The position numbers and the translations under genes were made by a program. A stretch of 22,625 nt of DNA from an uncultured Myxococcales bacterium. GTDB taxonomy: Bacteria; Myxococcota_A; UBA9042; DTJE01. The stretch is taken from contig CALJUR010000097.1 in assembly GCA_937975765.1 (NCBI GenBank), positions 1 through 22,625 on the forward strand, read 5' to 3'. The notes below the pieces were generated by a model. The model made no database searches. It was not told the origin of the DNA and was given only the letters and a program-made list of their open reading frames with translations. Below, one piece after another: positions 19,160 to 22,625 of the stretch. Position 1 is the first letter of the stretch, and every line of letters starts with the position of its first letter.

Positions 19160-21199
19160 ATGGGCGCGGATCGCCAGCCCGTCTCGCTGAAGTTCCCGAA
19201 CGCGGGCGTCCGCGCGGCCTCGGTCGCGCCGGTCACCTTCGATGCGTCGTCCGGCGAGATCGACGTGACCTGGTTCACGGACCCGGACGCGGTCCTGCGT
19301 GACGACCTCGGCCAGGCGTTCATCGAGCGGCTGCACCCGGAGGGGTGCGACCTCTCGCGCATCAACGCGGGCGGGCCGTTCTGCTGGAACCACCCGTGGA
19401 TGGCTCGGGCGCTCGGGACGCTCGCGATCGAGCCCGAGGACATCATCGGCAACGCGGTGCCGAAATCGGTGACGCTGACGCCGTCGGCGCCGGGCACGGC
19501 GCGCATTCGCCTCATCCCGTTCCCGGACCGCCCGGTCGCGGACACCCCGGACGACCAGCAGGCCGCGTTCAAGGTCGCGCACGGCTTCGTGCGCGGCATC
19601 TCCCCCGGGTACACGCGAGACGTTGTGCGAATCGAGGTCCCGAAGGACGGGCTTCCGATCCTGCACGTGGACCGCTGGACCGTCACGGAGCTTTCCGCCG
19701 CCCCGATCCAGGAAGACGCCGGAGCGGCCACCCGCAACCTGGAGGTTTCGATGAGCACCGCAGCCGCCCCGACGACCGATCCCACCCGGACGGCCCCGGC
19801 CACGGAGACCCCGGCCGCGACGACCTCGACCGGCCTGCCCGCACAGGGCGCGACCACGTCGACGGGCGTGCCGGACGGTGCGCGCGCCATGGACGCCACC
19901 TCGCTGCGCCTGGAGGGTGCGAAGGCCGAGCGCGACCGGATCGACCAGATCCGGGCCGCGTGCCGGGCCCTTCGCCTGCCCGACGAGGTGGCGGACCAGC
20001 ACGTGCGCTCGGGCGCGGACATCCACGCGGTGCGGGCCGCGCTGATCACGGCGAAGGCCGCGGAGGGCGACCGGACCCACACGGACGTGACGCAGCGCGT
20101 GCGCGTGACCCGCGACGAGGGCGACACGCTGCGCGAGGCGGTGATCGAGGGCGTGTCCGCCCGGGCGGGCGGGTTCGCGCCGGCCAAGGAGCCCGCGCGC
20201 CGGTTCGCGGCGCGGACGCTGCTGGACACGGCCCGCATCTACCTGCGCGAGGCGTGCTCGGTGCCGTCCGAGGACCTCGACGAGGAGACGCTGATCCACG
20301 CGGCCTTCGGCGGCCGCGCGCTGCCCGGCGCCGCCGCGCCGTCCGACCTCCCGAACCTCCTGGTGGAGTCCGGCCAGCGCAACCTGGCCCGGGGCTACCA
20401 GGCCGAGGCGCGCGACTTCGGGGACCTGGTGCGGTTCGAGCAGGTGCGGGACTTCCGGCCGGTGGCGGACCTCCAGTTCGCCGCGCTCGGCGGGCTCGAG
20501 AAGATGCCCGTGGGCGGCAACCCCGAGATCGGGACGTTCACCGAGGCGAAGGAGACGTACCGGGTCTGGCCGTGGGGCCGGGGCTGGCGCGTCACCCGCA
20601 CCGCGCTGATCAACGACGACCTGGGGGCGTTCGGCCGGCTGCCGATCGAGGCCGGGAAGATCATCCGGCGCGCGGAGCTCGACGAGTTCTGGACCACGTT
20701 CCAGGCGGGCAAGCTGGCGGACGGCAAGACCGTCTTCCACGGCGACCACAAGAACGTCACGGCCTCGGCCGGGGGCGTCCCGTCCGTCGAGCAGATCGCG
20801 GCGGGCGTCACGCTGATGGCCGCGCAGACGGACCTGTCGGGCAGCGTCCTGAACCTCACCCCCGACATCCTCATCGTCCCGAAGATCCTGTGGGCCAAGG
20901 GCGCGCAGATCACCGGGAAGATCAGCCCGGTCGCGGTCGGGGAGGTCGTCCCGCAGATCATCGGCGGCCTCGGCCTCGTGAGCCAGGGGCGGCTGGACCA
21001 GACGTCCGCGAAGCTCTGGTACCTGGCCTGCAAGGCGTACCCCTGCTTCGTGTTCGCGACGCTGCGCTCGGCCCCGGAGCCGCGCTACCGCACCGAGTGG
21101 GACTTCGACTCCGAGGGCCTGAAGGTCGTCATCAACTACGACTTCGGCGTGTACCCCGTCGACTACCGCGGGGTCTATCGGAACAAGGGCGAGGCGTGA
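19160..21199 (+). CDS. Prohead protease - major capsid protein fusion
   Basis: 679 aa. Residues 1-~195 look like a serine prohead protease (U35/S78 type). They contain NAGGPFCWNHPWMARALG with a likely catalytic H78, then HGFVRGISPGYTRD with the likely nucleophile S148, and DRWTVTELSAAPIQEDAGA as the conserved end. Residues ~198-350 are Ala/Thr-rich then strongly charged and helical, as in a scaffolding/delta domain. Residues ~350-679 are a HK97-fold major capsid protein, including MPVGGNPEIGTFTEAKETY, RVTRTALINDDLGAF and HGDHKN, ending PVDYRGVYRNKGEA. The protease matures the shell and the capsid domain builds it. An internal ATG (19751) with GGAGG lies exactly at the protease/scaffold boundary and may give a separate capsid precursor. 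Confidence 0.88.
   Translation: MGADRQPVSLKFPNAGVRAASVAPVTFDASSGEIDVTWFTDPDAVLRDDLGQAFIERLHPEGCDLSRINAGGPFCWNHPWMARALGTLAIEPEDIIGNAVPKSVTLTPSAPGTARIRLIPFPDRPVADTPDDQQAAFKVAHGFVRGISPGYTRDVVRIEVPKDGLPILHVDRWTVTELSAAPIQEDAGAATRNLEVSMSTAAAPTTDPTRTAPATETPAATTSTGLPAQGATTSTGVPDGARAMDATSLRLEGAKAERDRIDQIRAACRALRLPDEVADQHVRSGADIHAVRAALITAKAAEGDRTHTDVTQRVRVTRDEGDTLREAVIEGVSARAGGFAPAKEPARRFAARTLLDTARIYLREACSVPSEDLDEETLIHAAFGGRALPGAAAPSDLPNLLVESGQRNLARGYQAEARDFGDLVRFEQVRDFRPVADLQFAALGGLEKMPVGGNPEIGTFTEAKETYRVWPWGRGWRVTRTALINDDLGAFGRLPIEAGKIIRRAELDEFWTTFQAGKLADGKTVFHGDHKNVTASAGGVPSVEQIAAGVTLMAAQTDLSGSVLNLTPDILIVPKILWAKGAQITGKISPVAVGEVVPQIIGGLGLVSQGRLDQTSAKLWYLACKAYPCFVFATLRSAPEPRYRTEWDFDSEGLKVVINYDFGVYPVDYRGVYRNKGEA
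19741..19753 (+). promoter_or_regulatory. Internal ribosome binding site and ATG at the protease/scaffold boundary
   Basis: GGAGG at 19741-19745 lies five bases before the in-frame ATG at 19751 (codon 198 of the fusion). Translation from here would give a 482-aa scaffold-capsid polypeptide without the protease. Lambda makes its scaffold Nu3 from an internal start in the protease gene C in a similar way, so this is likely used. Confidence 0.55.
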
Positions 21200-21231
21200 T
21201 CCAGGCCCGGGCCTGACGAGGAGGGACCGAC

Positions 21232-22104
21232 ATGAACTACCGATTCCAGGACGACGACGTGATCACGATCCCGGCGCCCACCGGCGGCGTCGTGGCGGGC
21301 CAGTTCCTGCGGATCGGCTCGCTGTCCGGCTTCGTGCTGGACGCGGCGGCCGAGGGCGACCCGATCGGGCTCGCGCGGCGGGGCCGGGTGCTCGACGCGC
21401 CGAAGGGCAGCGTCGCGATCGACGCCGGCGACCCGCTCTTCTACGACGAGACGGCGCACGACTTCACGAACGTCGAGCAGGGCGAGGCGAGCCCGGTGGC
21501 CGTGGCCGTGACGGACGCGGCGCAGGAGGCGGCGACCGTGGACCTGGTGCTGGTCCCCTCGGCCGACACCGGCAGCGGGTACGAGCCGGACGGGACGACC
21601 GTGGACCTGGTCGCGGACCACCTGCACGTGAAGGCGGGCGGGCACACGCACGCGCAGTCCGAAGTCACGAACCTCCCCGGCGACCTCTCGGGCATGCAGT
21701 CCGCCATCGCGGGGAAGGAGAACGCCGGCGCGGCGGCCGCCGCGGTGGGCGGGCACGAGTCCAGCTACGCCCACGCGAACCTCCCGTCGTCGGATCAGAA
21801 GGCCGCACTCGCCGGCACGAACGGCACGCCGTCCGGCACGAACAAGTACGTGACCGACAGCGACCCGCGGCTCGGCGGGGGCGGCGGCCCGGGCGTGCTC
21901 GCGGTCTTCACGGGGAGCAACGGGGCGGGCCCGTGCTCGCTGCCCGGGGCCACGGTCGGGATGCACGTGGAGTTCGTCCTGAACATGACCGACGAGTCGG
22001 CGGACGCCTCGAAGTTCGAGGGAACCATCACGGTCGTCGACCAGATCCAGCAGACGGATTCCGGCGACCTGTCCACGAAGCACTTCTTCCTCATCGGCGG
22101 GTGA
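21232..22104 (+). CDS. DUF2190-type head decoration protein with fibre-like C-terminal repeats
   Basis: 290 aa; AGGAGG precedes the ATG. Residues 1-~110 match the DUF2190 family of capsid-stabilising/decoration proteins: DVITIPAPTGGVVAGQFLRIGSLSGFVLDAAAEGDPIGLARRGRVLDAPKG, a beta-tulip domain. Families of this kind usually stop near 110 aa. Here the protein goes on with GGHTHAQSEVTNLPGDLSGMQSAIAGKENAG (136-165), GTNKYVTDSDPRLGGGGG (~203-221) and a C-terminal beta domain. These are motifs I know from phage tail fibres and surface proteins. It therefore looks like a capsid decoration protein carrying a trimeric surface extension. It could promote binding to host, mucus or particles. Its place right after the capsid gene fits a decoration protein. 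Confidence 0.75.
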   Translation: MNYRFQDDDVITIPAPTGGVVAGQFLRIGSLSGFVLDAAAEGDPIGLARRGRVLDAPKGSVAIDAGDPLFYDETAHDFTNVEQGEASPVAVAVTDAAQEAATVDLVLVPSADTGSGYEPDGTTVDLVADHLHVKAGGHTHAQSEVTNLPGDLSGMQSAIAGKENAGAAAAAVGGHESSYAHANLPSSDQKAALAGTNGTPSGTNKYVTDSDPRLGGGGGPGVLAVFTGSNGAGPCSLPGATVGMHVEFVLNMTDESADASKFEGTITVVDQIQQTDSGDLSTKHFFLIGG

Positions 22105-22108
22105 CGGC

Positions 22109-22444
22109 ATGGCGCCCTGGGCGGACATCGCGGACCGGCTGATGGACGACGTCGAGGCGACGTTCGGCGGCACGCTGACGCTGACGCGCGGGGCGCAGTC
22201 CGTCACCTTCCAGGGGATCCTGGACCTCGACGCCCGCATCGCGCCGGTCGCCCCGTCCGACGTCCCGACCGAGGGCGTGCAGCCGCGTCTCGACGTGAAG
22301 GTCGCGCGCCTCGGGGTGCTCGGCCGCCCGCAGCACGGCGACCGCCTGCACGACCAGGCGACCGACCGGGACTTCGAGGTTGTGGCGGTCGAGGACGGGG
22401 CGCAGGGGTGCGTGTCGTGCTGGCTGCTGGAGGTGACGCCGTGA
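22109..22444 (+). CDS. gpFII-like head-tail joining protein
   Basis: 111 aa, ATG four bases after the previous stop, weak ribosome binding site, probably coupled. MAPWADIADRLMDDVEATFGGTLTLTRGAQSVTFQGILDLDAR is a short helix followed by beta strands. The middle (VQPRLDVKVARLGVLGRPQHGDRLHDQATDRDFEVVAVEDG) and end (CWLLEV) follow the pattern of lambda gpFII, which is about 117 aa. gpFII caps the filled head and provides the tail attachment surface. The position after capsid and decoration genes and before a tail-terminator-like gene matches lambda. Confidence 0.65.
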   Translation: MAPWADIADRLMDDVEATFGGTLTLTRGAQSVTFQGILDLDARIAPVAPSDVPTEGVQPRLDVKVARLGVLGRPQHGDRLHDQATDRDFEVVAVEDGAQGCVSCWLLEVTP

Positions 22445-22581
22445 CCGCGACGCGCATTCGCCAGTTCACCTGCGAACGCCTGCGGACGATCGGCGTGACC
22501 GAGGCCCACCCGGACCCGACGTTCCACGTCTTCGACAGCCGCACCACGCCGCTCGATGCGAAGGAACTGCCGGCGCTGGTG
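22441..22581 (+). CDS. Tail terminator (gpU-like), 3' part missing
   Basis: 47 codons from a GTG overlapping the previous stop by four bases; the real sequence ends at 22581 where adapter begins. It starts TATRIRQFTCERLRT and has FHVFDSRTTPLDAKELPALV. This resembles the gpU opening 'R..v...L...' followed by 'FdgRp..fd..elPAv.V'. gpU ends tail-tube growth and joins tail to head. The call rests on a short stretch. A translation carried on into the adapter would append the artefact RSEERRVGKECRSR, which must not be taken as protein. Confidence 0.5.
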
Positions 22582-22625
22582 AGATCGGAAGAGCGTCGTG
22601 TAGGGAAAGAGTGTAGATCTCGGTG
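22582..22625. other. Illumina sequencing adapter (non-biological)
   Basis: The last 44 bases begin AGATCGGAAGAGCGTCGTGT and continue to the edge with the standard Illumina TruSeq universal adapter in reverse-complement form. It joins phage sequence in mid-gene. The contig end is thus a read-through artefact, not a genome end or cos site. Confidence 0.97.

Noticed and set aside
18866..20749. Long - strand frame of 627 codons
   Set aside because: Antisense to the capsid fusion; Arg/Val/Gly-rich shadow without motifs.

Overview
The window is one continuous stretch of a temperate-type tailed bacteriophage genome of very high GC content. Every protein gene that can be supported lies on the + strand. 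Genes are packed with stop/start overlaps and mostly GGAGG-type ribosome binding sites. Head genes resemble phage lambda, and the baseplate/fibre genes resemble Mu-type phages. A Gram-negative, probably proteobacterial, high-GC host is likely, but this is inferred from phage families only. The last 44 bases are Illumina adapter, so the sequence is an assembled, probably metagenomic, contig with an artificial right end.

Layout, left to right. (1) Positions 3-2469 are the end of the tail module: the C-terminal part of a Mu gp48/YmfQ-like baseplate protein, a tail fibre with a cysteine-marked ~15-residue repeat, and a putative gpZ-like minor tail protein. (2) Positions 2765-4365 are a lysis-type cassette: zinc amidase, a small one-helix holin-like protein and a single-pass membrane protein. 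(3) Positions 4476-6756 hold accessory genes of unknown function. One is a lower-GC gene for a protein with a hydrophobic segment and a possible winged-helix domain, preceded by a well-spaced promoter and an operator-like inverted repeat. (4) Positions 6757-7742 are the integration region: a cluster of dyads, a shortened tyrosine recombinase, and the 3' half of a tRNA-Pro with terminator-like sequence on the - strand, which reads as attP. (5) Positions 7743-10146 are early genes: a replication initiator carrying a DnaA domain I-like C-terminus and an iteron array inside its gene, a DUF1937 protein, and a sigma-region-4-like regulator. (6) From 10153 come a ParB-methyltransferase fusion, small and large terminase (GpA type), gpW-like joiner and gpB-like portal. 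(7) Positions 15711-19054 interrupt the head operon with a lower-GC three-gene cassette: a ParB-like protein, a putative PD-(D/E)xK-like protein and an SPPY DNA methyltransferase, with its own promoter. (8) Positions 19160-22581 resume the head genes: a prohead protease-major capsid fusion, a DUF2190 decoration protein with fibre-like repeats, a gpFII-like joiner and a partial gpU-like tail terminator.

Phage genes flank the att site on both sides and the 5' half of the tRNA is missing. The assembled molecule is therefore best read as the non-integrated (episomal, replicating or virion) form. The missing part of the genome (tail tube, tape measure, most of the baseplate) should lie between the right and left ends. 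No repressor, excisionase, spanin pair or cos site was recognised. The most interesting part is the restriction-modification-like cassette between portal and capsid genes. The candidate origin inside the replication gene comes next.
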